From: Hoplostethus atlanticus
Lineage: Eukaryota > Chordata > Actinopteri > Trachichthyiformes > Trachichthyidae
Length of the DNA: 64,000 bases
Assembly (NCBI GenBank): GCA_034670405.1
Contig: JAXDDX010000019.1
Coordinates: 1,492,501-1,556,500, forward strand
Direction of reading: 5' to 3'
The notes under the pieces are model-generated. The model was given only the letters and a program-made list of their open reading frames with translations. It was not told where the DNA came from and searched no databases. Shown piece by piece: positions 1 to 13,119 of the stretch (its first letter is position 1; each line of letters starts with the position of its first letter). The position numbers and the translations under genes are program-made.

Positions 1-1148
1 GTGAAACATTGGACGTCTTTTTTCCCCCCCGTTGACTCATTTTAATTTTGGACATTTTTTACAATTCTTTATTGATGCTTTGGCTTCGTCTCAGGGGTTA
101 TGCAAGCTCAAGGCAAAAAAAATTCAGCATCGTCTGCACAACCCTGAATTGTGAGAGACTTCTTGCTGTAGACGGTAGGGCTCTGCACGTCAACCGCCGA
201 CTGCAGCGCCCCGCCGTTTTTTTTTTCTCCCAGTGTTGTTCTCTGGCTACGGTTCAGGAGCTTGTGGCGCCTGGGTGTAATCTGGTGGGCGAATCAAACA
301 GCAACAGCTGATGTTTTCATGATGCAATCCCTGCAGAAAGTGGGTAAGCGCATCATCAACGCTCAACAGTCGCTTTTATTTACTTCTTTGCTCAGCGTGT
401 TCACCCCGCGGGCGCGTGTGCAACGTCTCCACGGCACAGACGAGAAACGCCGCGCAAATGTTATCTGCACAGGCATCGCAGCCAACAACAGAGCCTGCCA
501 TGTCCAATGGAGGAATGAAGCTTCTCCAAATTGAGAAATGATTAAAAAAAATTTGCCGATATGAAACTAAAACTTGCTAAACAAAGTAATTTAAGTCTGC
601 TAGAAATTACAATATTATCAATCATTTATTAAATTTAAAGACTTTTGCCTTCAAATACTTAAAGGAGGGATTATCTATATTGTTGCAATATTGCGATAAA
701 GTGGTAATCTGTAAATTCCTTCCATTTTTTTTGTTTTTCCCCTTTTTGGACTTCCAGAGATCACCTGTCAATCAAAACAGTGTGTCCAGCACTGTGGCGT
801 CTTTCTCCTTGGATTTTCTGTTGATGGAGTTTGAGTTTCTGGAGGTGGCGCTCTTTTCTTTGTCTGTTCAGCCACGGTGGCTCATGCTAACTTCCGAGTT
901 ATTCTTCTTCTATTCATTCAAAACAAACCAGAGGTGTAAAAACGCATCACTTCCTGTGCGCCAGAGGATTTACCCCATAACAGTGGCAACTGAATTAGTT
1001 GGAATTTACTTTCCCCCCCAAAGACAAAAGCAATGTATGACTGAAACATCAGGTGCAAGTTTCAAAATAGTATTGTCATTTGCAAGTCTCCCCCTGCCAA
1101 ACGAGAAGAGGTGCACTGCTCTCAAGGAACAGAGGTGGTGGCCGGTGC

Positions 1149-1149
<1 letters not shown>

Positions 1150-1213
<64 letters not shown>
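1150..1213. repeat. (CA)n microsatellite
   Basis: An uninterrupted AC dinucleotide run of about 64 bp. Apparent open frames across it encode only His-Thr or Cys-Val repeats. Confidence 0.98.
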
Positions 1214-1214
<1 letters not shown>

Positions 1215-1485
1215 AATTAGCACCTGCTCTCCTTCCCTCACTCCTAATAATTATTTGCCAAGCGCTCTTTACCCCATTAAATACAAAAATAGAAGTGTGT
1301 GTATGTGCTCGCTCTCTCTCTCTCTCTCGCCCTTATTCTTTCTTACAGTTATATACACGCACACGATAAATAAAGAACCTTTTCCACGCATGCTCAGGTT
1401 GGACAGGTCCAGGGCAACATGTTACAGCTAGGTGTTGCGTGCTATGCTTTATTTATACATTGAAAAACCTTCCAGCCTTTAGCAT

Positions 1486-1587
<102 letters not shown>

Positions 1588-4050
1588 CTATTCTTGCTCC
1601 CTCCATTACACAACAAGCACACAGTGCATTTGCTGATGCACTCAGCAGCCTACAGCATCGGTATGTGCATCTGTTAGGAGGAGGAAAGGCGTTTAGCACC
1701 GATGTAGAACCAGAGTTTCTAGAATGGACTGCAGCAACACAGAACTTAAATAGAGAGAAGACAGTCCGGGGGGGTTTCATGATCACAGACAGCTCATGTT
1801 TGAATTTGCTGCCCTGTTGTAATGGGAATTATCAGCTTTTCATAGAGGATGAGACTCAAAGACACATCAGTTCTGAACGTACTGTTGCTGACTCTATTCA
1901 TCTTTTAGCTTTTTTCTAGTAACAAATGCTAATTGCTTTTTAACACTTGTAAATTGTGTTGAAGTTCACTCTCAGACACTGCATACTTATGTGAGCAAAA
2001 AAAAACAAAATTATCCTTAGTCTCTTGTGAATTACTGACATGTAAGCGGACGTCTTGCAGTGGGCTGAACGTTGTCCTGTGACGCAGCAATCTAAGTGTC
2101 ATTTGCGATCAAAGCTCAAAAAGTTCCCTCTGTCCTGGGCACAACTGGACTAGTTTGTCGGTGCTTTGTTGAAGGTTTCCCTTTTTCCTCCTCCACTAGG
2201 AGTAAGGAGACGGGGAAAAAAGAGAGAGAGAGTGAATTTGAGATTGTGGACAGAGTCCTGCTTTTTTGCCTCCCCCGGTTGGGAATTGAACGGCGGGTGA
2301 GGACTAATGTGAAGCTAGAGAGAGAGGCCTTTGTTCCTCCGCCCACCCCGAGCTTGAGCGCCCGAACCTTTCAGGAGGAGACATGATTTATTTACGTGAG
2401 GCAGCGCCGTCTCAAAGTTTGCCACTGTTCTACTGCTTTGCCTTTTTTTCCCCCAGACAGGGATACCTCCCCAGAAGTGTGCTCACCATACAGATGCAGT
2501 CATTGTTTGTGTCCCTGCACCGCTGCGGCACTGTCACTCTGCCACCCGGAGAAAAAAATAAATATTGTATTCTACTGCTGGATGCTGGAGTTAAATTGAT
2601 CTGCTGGGGGTTAGACATGGGCAACGGAAAATAGAGAAAAAGGACCATAGCGAATAAATGAATGAATGGCCAGACATGGAAGGTCAATAGAAAGAAACCT
2701 CAGATTTGAAAAATGGGTCAAATAGTTGGAGAAATGTGTGAGAACGTGATATCATTTTGAAATATCTCATCCAGTCTGTGAAAAAACATTGATGACTTTT
2801 TTTTTTCTTCCTTACAAATTACACTTCAGTCCAGCCTCAAACGAACGTGCACCTCGAGCGCTCCCGTGTTCTTGAGCGGGAGGATTAAAAAGGTCTTAGC
2901 GTTTTCTTACTTTGTTGTGCCGTCTTCTCCTTCAACGCGGCGACAGACAGCAGACAGACACACACATAAACACACACGACAGGGCGTCTCAGTAATTACC
3001 CCTTAAGTTTGTGTGTGTCAATGAAGCAAAGCCTGATTGCACCGCAGCACACGACAACCACTCCGGCCTTAACTGACGCTCCTCTATCATCTTGTTTAAG
3101 CTGGATACTCGATACACTGCGACTTATCTTTCTGATCATGTTGCTTTTATCTGGTATTCAGTCTTAGTGTCATTTTCTTGTTACTAGTGCAGCGATCTGC
3201 CTCCTTTCAAGATATTCACACTTGTTAAAAAAAAAATCTTAAGAATTGCCTGAATTTTTCACTTATTTTAAGAAAAAAAATTGATTTTAAGGCCGAGGCT
3301 AAATGTGTTGAGACAGACATCATGCTTGCCCGAATGAAACCGATGAAGGTACAGTATGTCGAGTGATGCGTTTACTGGTCTATGAGAGTTGTCATGTTTC
3401 TGCACTAATGCCTCCAAGACAAATTCCTTCCTCTAGTTGATCGTGTCGCTCGCAGTGTGACCTCAGGGTGAGTCGGGGTAGAGGGTCGCAGGTCAATTTA
3501 AGGAATCTGTAGAGAGAGATGACATATTTAGAGTCTTTAAGATACATATTTTTGATATTGTACATTTTTTATTTGGTGTCTCTAGCCTTAAATCAAGAGA
3601 AAACAATTGAAATCATCAGTTTGGTGCATGTCTGTCCATGTCAAGGGGTTTGTTTATAGGACTTTTCAAAGTGGCTCAGGACCACTCCTATATCATAGTA
3701 CGGGTTAGTCACGTTAGCCCGTCAACTCACTGCGAGGCCCTGTGATGAACAACGGAGACAAGGTGATGTTTTATGTTCCAGCGGCTAGTTTTTAAAAAAT
3801 CGCTTGTTAAAAAGCAATTTTAAAATCTAGGCAAAACTGCCGCAACAGGACGCGAGGGTAGAATCCGCCTGGCAGGCATTGTTTTATGTGCGACAGTCTC
3901 AAATGCCTTTTATTGCTGCGGCTACCTTTGAAGGATAGATGGGCTTTTTTTGGAAATAATTCCCCAGAGCAGGGGGAGTCGCTGGGTGGAGATGTGCTTT
4001 CCCCAAGCTATCCACATCAGCAGGCTGCCCCTGTAACTGCCAGTCGTTAT

Positions 4051-4340
4051 CTCTCTCTCTCCATCCCTCTCTTCCTCAGTCCTCTCCCTCTCTCTCCCCT
4101 TATCTCCCCCTATGACTTTCTCTCATCCATCGTACTCGCAACTCTCCTATCGCCCTCCGTCTCTTCCACTCTCCTGTTTCTCACTCGTCTATCTCCCTCT
4201 CTCCTGTCACCCCCATCTCTCCCCCTTCACTCTTAAACTCCCCCCCCCCCCCTCCCAAAAAAAAACAACCCATCTCCCCTCACTTTCTCTTCACCCCATC
4301 TCTCCCCTCTCTCCATCTTTCTCTCGCCCCACAGTTTGGT
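4051..4340. repeat. Polypyrimidine tract
   Basis: About 290 bp that is overwhelmingly C and T on the plus strand, with many CTCTCC units and a 12-C run, interrupted by a short A-run near 4258-4265. Confidence 0.8.
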
Positions 4341-5609
4341 CTGTCAATCACAGCAGGAAATCCACTCTCCTCGTACCCACCAACTTTCTGAAACACACAT
4401 TTCAAAGATGGGTTAGGAATCCTCCAATTCTCACTAAAAAAAAACTAAAAAAATTAATTGATAGTGTCTGTAATTACTGATTGCGTCTGTCAATCAAAGT
4501 AAAAGTTAACAGAAAAAATGATGGTATTTTTAGATTTTGAAGCAGAATATGGGGCTGAAGCTGCTTCCTAACGTTTTCAATCCCAGGGCTTTAGTGCACC
4601 AGTCAGTCCAGGTTTCTGCTGTCTGTTTTGTCTCAGACTCAGAGTGCATATTTTTAAATTAATTTATTGCACCAAAGGGAAGCGTTTGTCTAAAACTAGA
4701 AGCTAAACGAAACTAACAGGAGGAAATATTTCCTCGCTTCAGTCAATAGGCACATCGTTCAAAATGATAATCACATATACTTATTTATAATAAAAGAAAA
4801 AGGTGACTGAGCGACACACTCTTCTCCAGCAACTCTGAAGTTGAGGGTTGAGTGCCTTGCTCAAGGGCACCAAGACTATAGTTTCTGAGGAAGGGGAGAG
4901 CAGGCCATTTTCCACACCCACAAACCGCTATAGGCTGACCAAGTATTGGTTTTGATCCTAAACTAAAATTTATCACATGTATTGTAAATACTGTGTGTCC
5001 TATATCAGTGCAGGGATCAGCCTTACCATAGCTGTGTGAATGCCATAGCTGGGCTTGTCACATCTACAGCTCTCAATCTCAGAGCTTCCCCCGTCTCTGA
5101 TGATAAAAAGGGGGCAATATTAAAGTACGCACAAAGAGGCGGATAATTTCAAATAATCCATATCATTGTCTGAGAGTTAAAAGGAAAAACCACCCTTAAA
5201 CACTTTAACACTGGTGAAAAAAAGACCGCTATTGGCAATGTACCTTACTTTCTGGGTCCATGTTGTTGTTTGGTGGTGTGCTCTTCTTATTCCCGTAGAT
5301 AACGTGACGTCACATCAAGATATTTCCGGCACAGCAACAATGGAGTTTGACAGAAGAAACTTATTCCGCTGCGGGTTATAGGTTGGAGCACTCCAGGGGC
5401 CCGTTCCAAGAAGCAGGTTCAGCAAACTCTGAGTCTAACCCTGCACTCTGAGTTGATTAATTCCGAGATGGCCAAGTCTGAGTTTTCGGTTCCAGAACGG
5501 CTGATTTGAGTTAGTTCAATCAATTTTGAGTATGTTCACCTTGAGTTAAGCGCGTGCGCGACGACAATAAAAAGCCATCATCAATGGAGGGCCGATACTA
5601 CGATTCAGC

Positions 5610-5949
5610 ATGGCAACCGGCAAGCAAAGATCGGCGTACTTCACCCCACTGGAGTTAGAACTGTTATTAAATGCTTATGGGGAGTATGAACCAATCTTTA
5701 AAAAGAAGAGCAACACCGCTGCAGCGGCAAAGCAGAGGGAATTGGCGTGGGAGAGAATCGCTGCCCGAGTCAATGCGTACGTTTGAATGCAGTAGTGTAT
5801 TCATTTAACATTTAACCACACTTTCTTATAATATTACCTACATGTGAGAAAGTGGTGGAATGGTATTGGAGAAAAAATAAAATTCATTTAGGTGCAATCC
5901 CACGGGCGCAAAGCGCACTTGGCAGCAGCTGAAAATGAAATATAAAAAC
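5610..5949 (+). pseudogene. Harbinger Myb/SANT-like DNA-binding protein, two-exon remnant
   Basis: The first exon (5610-5776) begins MATGKQRSAYFTPLELELLL and continues through NAYGEYEPIFKKKSNTAAAA and KQRELAWERIAARVNA. A splice donor gtacgt follows. The second exon starts at 5892 after tttag and gives CNPTGAKRTWQQLKMKYKNI. This is the Myb/SANT-like (MADF-related) domain of the accessory DNA-binding protein of Harbinger transposons, which also occurs in domesticated vertebrate proteins. The reading frame is broken after KYKNI by the SINE; the sequence beyond it (near 6078) resumes a plausible ANxKG-type segment but with a stop codon. It is a decayed transposon gene, not a host gene. Confidence 0.75.
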
Positions 5950-6078
5950 ATTACAGTCATTTAGCAGAGGCTTTTATCCAAAGCGACTTACAAAGGTGAT
6001 AGTAAACACTATGTGGGGATTGAACCCACAACCCTGAGACTGAGAGTCTCATGTTCTACCAACTGAGCTGTTGGGGCA
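5950..6078 (-). mobile_element. tRNA-derived SINE inserted in the Harbinger element
   Basis: On the minus strand the unit starts GCCCCAACAGCTCAGTTGG, with a pol III A-box like AGCTCAGTTGGTAGAAC and a B-box like GGGTTCAATCC. It ends in GTCGCTTTGGATAAAAGCCT and CTGCTAAATGACTG, a tail common in teleost SINEs. The same tail recurs at 43280-43318. It is not a functional tRNA: there is no proper acceptor or T-arm pairing, and the body runs straight into the SINE tail. Confidence 0.75.
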
Positions 6079-6838
6079 GCAAATTAGAAAGGCAGATCTA
6101 GAAATGTAATTACTCTAACATAAGTTAGAGGTGGGTGCATGGTCACAGGTGAAATGTGTTGTTGGAACAATATAAAAATACTAACTGTTGCTTTTGTATT
6201 TGTAGGAAATAAAGAAGACCAAATGAAATGTGGGACAGGGAGAAACTCAGGGTTTGTTCAAGAAAACCTGCCAGCGAGCAGGTTAGGTTCACAGAGTCAG
6301 TTACCATGGTAACTGATTCAGAGTTTGAGTTACCTCTCTTTCTGGAACGGAAAACCCAGAGTTTCCCTCATCTCAGGGTTACCAAACTCAGAGTTTTCAC
6401 TAAACCCGCTTTCTGGAACGGGCCCCAGGGGACAGGTCTGAAGCCAGATTCAGAGTAAATAAACGTTTTATTAAACTACAAACCAAATTTATCTTGAACA
6501 TCAAATTCTGCTGGAGGAACTTCAGCCTGGCTGCTCCCTCTCTCCGACTGGAATCCACTCCGATGTCTGTACTGTGAAGCAATCAGCCCACCTGGCTGAT
6601 TAGTAACACATCAGCTGTTGACTGCTGGGGAATGTAGTCTCCCCCCCTAGTTTCTCTGTGGCCAATGCCTCAGTCTGCCACAACGTGTGTAACAAAAACA
6701 CATATTGGGTAAAATGGGGTTGTTCTGAAAAAAAAGAAAAAACCTGCTCTGTCACGTGACTGATGTGTACTTTGGCAGCTGTTTTTTCTCTCTCAATAAA
6801 TTGTGTTTGAAAAAAACAAAACGGTAACAGGTAGAAAG

Positions 6839-7339
6839 CAGTGGCGGCTCGTCCATAGGGACGCTAGGGGCGGCGCCCCACTTGATTGGATGGAGAAAAA
6901 AAAAAACAAACAAAAAAAAAAAATATATAAATATATATATATATTTTATCTGAACACATTTCATAGATTGTATTTATAATTCATATAAATGTGTTCTAGT
7001 TGGTTTTCGGACTTCATTACCGTCTCTGTTGCTCTGGGGCGCCGAGTCGTACGTCCCTCACACACTACATTGACATGCATTGCCACCTAGCGGTTGTTGG
7101 AAGGACTGCACTTTAGCTTGAGGTCTATGATAGCATTTGGGGCGCTGGGCAGAACGCCTTGGCCGTTCTCATTTAACCCCATTCAAACGAACATTGTAGT
7201 CATGGTCAGTAGATGGCACAAGAGAGCACACGCCAATGTCACATTCGTTTGTGCACTCGAGTCGGCTACAATGTTACTCAATGATCTCCTGTCTGTCATG
7301 ACCCGCCCCACTTAGTCAGCCAATCACCGGCCGCCACTG
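6839..7339. mobile_element. Non-autonomous hAT-type element, 501 bp
   Basis: The element starts CAGTGGCGGC and ends GGCCGCCACTG, forming terminal inverted repeats. It is flanked by a perfect 8-bp target duplication GTAGAAAG at 6831-6838 and 7340-7347. There is no transposase. TIRs starting CAG and 8-bp duplications are hAT hallmarks. It includes an A-rich, TATA-like stretch near 6896-6945. Confidence 0.85.
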
Positions 7340-7922
7340 GTAGAAAGGGACCGAGAGGACTTAACACAGAGGACATAGTGAGCCACCACCAGCCTGAGGC
7401 CTCTATGAAGTCAAGGAAAAGCTCACTCAAAAGAATCCCTCCACCAGGATGGCTGGGTGTGCAACAGAAGCCAGGACAAAATATAGTGGTAAATATATAT
7501 TTTGTGTCCTCTTATCCCACTTCAGCATCCTGCGGGTCAATTTGCGTGCCATCAACCATGAAAAAGGAGATGATGATGTAAAAGCAGACCCACTGAGGAT
7601 GAAACTTCCTGTGAGAGTAAGCAGCCTTTCCTGAGGTCTGAATCTTTCCTGAATCTTTCTATCTATAGAGTAAATAGGATCCATCCTGCATCAGTACTGC
7701 AAATGATTCCTATAGCAGAACCAAATTACGGGTATTGCCAAAGCTCGATGTGACTCCATAATAAACATAATTCACACTGTGAGGGAAATCATTTTTTTCT
7801 CCTCAAAGCTAGATATTAAAAACATTTTTTTTACCAGTGTGAAGAGACCACAAGTCATTCATTATCGAAAATAAGTTGATGTCATTCAGCTGCTGTTGGT
7901 GAAGTTGAGAGGAGGATTCAGT

Positions 7923-7924
<2 letters not shown>

Positions 7925-7968
<44 letters not shown>
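7925..7968. repeat. (CA)n microsatellite
   Basis: An uninterrupted AC run of 44 bp. Confidence 0.97.
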
Positions 7969-7970
<2 letters not shown>

Positions 7971-8799
7971 CCTTTCATCCCTGCCAAGGGCCACCTGTAT
8001 ACGGCATTACAAAGCCCATCAGACCTACTGTGGCCCAGATAAGAGCACTTTTCATTTGTCATTAAAATGCATCCGCCAGTGCAGACAGGAAGCAACCACA
8101 ATTATAAAACCCTATGAATTGTAGATTCATGACTCTAATGGAGCATGCTGATGTGCATCCACCCCCTCCACCCCCCCCCCCCACCGCATCTTGGTCGAGG
8201 GTTCAGTCAGGGTTGCTAGAGGTAAACAACTCAGCGGGCTGACACGGGGAAAGGCACTGTAGAAAAACAGTGATTGCTCCAGGAAACAAGTTCAGATCAC
8301 TCAGTTTGTTTCCTACTGGGTTGTGTCCTTCATGTTCAAACAACGGGAGTTCCCCAAATAACAGAATTGCGGTCCCAGTGCCAGTCTCTGCCAATGAGAC
8401 ACGCTTTGCAATGTAATGACTTCACTGCAAAAAATAAAAATGAGCCAGCTAAACGACATATTTAATCTGGGAGATCATTTTTTATTTTTTAACAATGCAT
8501 CAAATCTCATTTTCTTATTACTACTGGAGTGAGATACTTTACTGTGGGTTGATGTGTCAGTCCACACACAATTAGCTTAGTTAGCTAGGCTACAGATTGG
8601 GCTACATTTACAACGTTGGGGGGGAATTTTTTTTTTTCCAAATCCAATAGACACCTAATGGTACAGGGTACACCAGACACAGTAGACACAATAGACACCT
8701 ACTGGTACAAGACCCTCATTACACAGGACACTGCACTTTGAACAACAAGATCCAGTATGAGACTAAATGACTGGTTAACATTTTCTGCAGTGAATGTAT

Positions 8800-8811
8800 A
8801 ATAATAACAAC

Positions 8812-8856
<45 letters not shown>

Positions 8857-8876
8857 TATAACAATAATAATAATAA
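8800..8876. repeat. (AAT)n microsatellite
   Basis: An AAT trinucleotide run with a few C interruptions (AAC). It is followed directly by AACTTTAATTTAAGAGCC, reminiscent of a fish LINE 3' end, so it may mark a retroelement tail. Confidence 0.93.
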
Positions 8877-10160
8877 CTTTAATTTAAGAGCCTTTCATGG
8901 TACACAAGGCACTTAACAATATAAAAGAGAAGAACTAGATAAGGTGAGAAAAATAAGGCTAAAAGGTAGGAAGACAAGACAAACAAAGGACAGGGCCACA
9001 ATTCAGCAGCTGGGTCCAAAGGCCTGGCTGGAGAGGAAGGTCCTCAGCCGCTGTTTAAACACCCAGCATCGCGGATCTCCACAGGGAGCGAGTTTGAGGG
9101 CCAGTCACGCTGCAGGCTCTGTCCGGTCTAGTCCTACTTATCGATTCTAGTTTGTTCAACAAGACACGGTTTCCTGTCTGGCACTGCCGTCCACTCACAA
9201 AGCAGACATGATTATCAAAACAAGCTCTATACTGCCACAAACCATGAAGGTTAAATGGAATTTCCCCTGAAACGTTTTCATTTTCATAATTTCTTTATTT
9301 TACACTCATCGTTGCATCATATGCTGGTTGTCAAGTCTATAGCAGATGCAGCCAATTTCAGCTGGTGTTGTTTCTCCCGCATGTCTTCCCTGTCAACATT
9401 CCTGTCTCATTCATTTTTAATTACAGCTCCTACGATTTATACTCGGGGGGTCCCCGTACGTCGGACCGGCTGCAAACCGCCCATTCTCATTTTTACACGT
9501 CACAGCGAGCACAGTATCGAATTACGATGCAATCCGTGAACAACATCGTGTAGTGTAGTTTGAATGATTTAGCGGCAGGTAAAAAAAAAAGATTAAAAAA
9601 ATAACTCGAAACCCTCTGGAGCTTCAGCAGCGGGTTCGAATGAAATCGCAAAACCGGTGGTTGATTGATGGTTCAGCCCGGCCGGGGCAGGAGCCAAAGT
9701 GGCGCCTGATTGATCGAGCCTGGCATCGGGGGGGGAAACAGCGGGGCGTTGATGAGGTTTGTCATAACATTGATTTTAGTTGTCAAATATCTCAATAAAG
9801 AAATGCTTTTCGAGTCTCACGAGTGGCGCGGCCGTCCTTTGTGTCGGCGCGGCGTGCGATTTGTCACACAAAGCCGGCGTCTCGGGGCTTCTCGAACGAC
9901 GAGGGAAACTCAAAAAAAGCGAGAGGAAAAAGGAGGGAATTTTTTTTTGAATGGGGGTCCGTTCAGAAGCGGCGTGCTATTTTTCCGTCCTTTTGATAGT
10001 CCGGCCTCTGACAGGCTGCGCTAACGTAATAACACTCCGGGGGAAGGCTGAGCAGAGGGCCATTAGCTCTGACTGATTACAGTGATCAGCCTTGATGCTT
10101 TGTTCGCACAATGTAAAACTATGTACCCACTTTTCACTTGCTCTCTCTCCATCTCACATG

Positions 10161-10182
10161 CACACACACACACACACACACA
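10161..10182. repeat. (CA)n microsatellite
   Basis: A short AC run of 22 bp. Confidence 0.9.
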
Positions 10183-10351
10183 TGCTTGCCTTCCTCCTGC
10201 GATCAGTGTATTGCATTGGGATCTTAGAAAGGCAGAAGTCAGATCTGACCTCTTTAGCAGCCACCACTCTCGCTGCAAATTCACCAAGCTGTACAGCCTT
10301 CTGAGGGTTGTCTGTACGGATGGCACTTTTGCCAATAGCTCAAAGGCAGTG

Positions 10352-10378
10352 CACACACACACACACACACACACACAC
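10352..10378. repeat. (CA)n microsatellite
   Basis: An AC run of 27 bp. Confidence 0.93.
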
Positions 10379-12396
10379 CCCGGAGTGTTTCTGGTGGACA
10401 ACACAACAAACTGGAAGTGTACATCTTGATGTTGACCCGTGGTACCCTGGCTTAAGGCGTTTATTCACTTGCATTTTCGAATGACTCACCGCTAGAATCC
10501 ATCTCACCTATAAGATTTCAGGCTTTTTCCCTTCCAATTCTTGTCAGCAAGAATTGTACAACTAACTCTTTTAAAAAAAGCACAGTGCTGAATACAGCCA
10601 CCTGCAATCCCTTTGTCAGCAATACCTTTGAGGTCGGTTTCAAAGAATGCTCGCAAATTTGCTCAAATTGGCATTTTTCAGAAAGTATCTGCCGGGTGGA
10701 GACAGGCTGAAAATGTGTATTTCATTACTGTTTAAGCTCTCTCAGTACAAGTGCAATATGTGTACATGTACAACTCCTTCTGTTACATCACTTTAATAGC
10801 AATAATACGGATCAATGTATAAAGTGTGATTCAGGTATTAGTTTTGTCCCGTATGACAGGTGACATCTCAGACACCACTAGTCTGATGTGGATCCAACTT
10901 GGAGGGATGATGCATGAAAAAGTCAAAATTTCAAACTCTGAAAGTGCTATGCCATTGGACTAAACTTGGAGGGTTGATGCATCTTGTTGCTGATTGGCCC
11001 AAGGACTGCCTGCATCATTAATGGGGGACGGCACGCTTATGCTGCCCAGAGATTAGAACATTTTGAAATAATGTAATACAATTTTTTCTGATTATTTCAG
11101 CTGAAATCCCTCTCCCCCCTCACACGTATTTGTACTTTGAAACTCAGGCTCTCAAGTACCAAAAACAAAATGTTACTTTAGCCTCCAGGCCAAACATTAA
11201 AAAACATTGGACATTTGCCATCAAAGGAAAGTCAGAGATCTTTTTTTTTTTTTAAACCTGGGGGGCAGCTATATCTGAATCAACCCCAAAGTTCCAGGCA
11301 CACGTGACACGTCATGTTCTCTGACTCGGCGTGATGATCCGAGTGCCAAGCCGGGTGCCTTCAAGCCCAGTCTGAGGGCACGTCTGTTGCACAGATCACC
11401 CTGGAGGTAGCGTTCAAATCAAAATCATACTTTTACTTACGTACATCAACCACAAGCTGCTCTCTGGGTCCTCTCTCTTGGACTGCAGATTCCCACCTGG
11501 CTGATAGGTGATGCTGGTCACCTGGGGCAAGATGGCCGACTTGGGAATGTAGTTCTTGCCCCATTGTCTCTAGGTGGCCCCAGTCTGCCACCAATCTATC
11601 CTCGGCATACACCCACCACACATTCAGATGTTGCCCTTGCCCTTGCCCTTGTCACATATGTTGCGCAAGTATCACTTTTTTTCTGGTTGTGAAAATTAAA
11701 CACCAGCCAATTTTCAGGACCACACACACACAGAGGTGTGTCTGGGCTGTGTGTGTGTGTGAATATACCCAGTCACCCTCTATATTTATCTCCACTACTG
11801 AAATCCACAGCAGCTTTGGCATGTGGCCTGCCATCTCTGGCAAGATGACACTAAAGGTGTGATTCTAACATTAATTACACACACACACACACACTGTTCC
11901 ATTCACCTGGAATAGTCACAACTGTGGTCTAAAATAAATGGCAACAGACTGATATATGACACACATCTAACAAGATCTCACCTCAAAGTCTGACATCAGG
12001 CGTTAAAGTTACATACAGACAGACAGACAGACACTTTTGCACATTTGCACATGCCAAAGTAACAAGTTAGTTTTAGCTATGGACACATTACTTTTTAATT
12101 AAATGTCTATACTTGTGCTGAATTTCTTTTGAGGCTTACCACCTGCTGCCACGTACACATACAGTACATGCACACGCACGCACGCACACACACACACACG
12201 CATGCCAGCCTAATGTGGATGTCACATGGATATGTTGATTGAGTGGCTTTAGCAGCCATGCTGAAGGAAGGGCAGAAACAGTGCAAAGAGGAGGAGGAAA
12301 GGCTGAATACCCGTCTGATTGGGTTATAAATACTCTCAATGGGGTCTCTGCCTCATAAAGATTATCTGGAGCACACAGAGCATAGCAGCAAACACA

Positions 12397-12416
12397 GTGT
12401 GTGTGTGTGTGTGTGC

Positions 12417-12451
<35 letters not shown>

Positions 12452-12452
12452 G
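12397..12452. repeat. Compound (GT)n-(GA)n microsatellite
   Basis: A GT run changes into a GA run within about 56 bp. Confidence 0.95.
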
Positions 12453-13083
12453 CAGAGTACATGCATTCAGAAAAATTCCATCCGGAGTGTCTTCAGCTTG
12501 CAGGGGGATGAAGCCTGAATATTTCATTTCGATTCGAGCGATGCTGAAAAGGAGACATGCAATCAAGTGCCGATGAGCAGCAGCTTCTAAACACGGCCGG
12601 TTTGTTGAAGAAGATTCCCCACCTCACACATTATCGCACCCTTCAGAGATCTGACATGGAGTGTGAGGCTGTCGGCCAAATTATGTCATCACGTGCCCCA
12701 AGTGGGGATTTTGAAAGTGAAAGTGGACTCCAATCAATTTGGGGAGCCTAAGTCAACATGCAGGAGTGTGTCTCCAAGGCCATTCACTAAGGCTTCATGA
12801 GTTACACAACGCAATTATCATCCTGCTGGTGTCACTGTAGGCGTGAATGTGAGTGTCTCTCTGCAATTGACCTTATTCCCACAGACATTTTTGAACGAAC
12901 GTCACAATCAGGGTGGGAAACTCGAGCGTGAAGAGCGAGTGCAGCCCAGCTATGTCTTACTGTTGCACATCATACAAACATTGATCATTTCACAGATTCC
13001 TCACTGTATTAGAAACAAATGGATGTGAAGAATCCAGAGGGATATAGGTTCAATTTTTAAGGTGTTATGTTTGGACTCGCTAG

Positions 13084-13119
13084 AGCTAGCTACCGGGAAA
13101 CTAGCCTCGGTAGCTAGCT
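13084..13119. repeat. Short inverted repeat
   Basis: A perfect 12-bp arm AGCTAGCTACCG at 13084-13095 and its complement at 13108-13119 around a 12-bp loop. The surroundings are rich in CTAG. Confidence 0.7.

Larger units (their letters stand above)
5397..6425 (+). mobile_element. PIF/Harbinger-type DNA transposon, Myb gene only
   Basis: The ends are inverted: GGGCCCGTTCC at 5397 and GGAACGGGCCC ending at 6425, with similarity continuing inward as degenerate AACTCTGAGT-type repeats. A 3-bp CAG duplication flanks both sides (5394-5396, 6426-6428). Inside is a two-exon Myb/SANT-like gene as found in Harbinger elements. There is no room for the DDE transposase, so the copy is non-autonomous. A tRNA-derived SINE sits inside it. 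Confidence 0.8.

Noticed and set aside
680..1369. 229-codon plus-strand ORF
   Set aside because: It runs through the (CA)n array at 1150-1213 and gives a Thr-His repeat; the rest has no domain or splice context.
5990..6077. Possible tRNA gene on the minus strand
   Set aside because: A-box and B-box are present, but there is no cloverleaf pairing for acceptor and T arms and it continues into a SINE tail; it is a SINE head.
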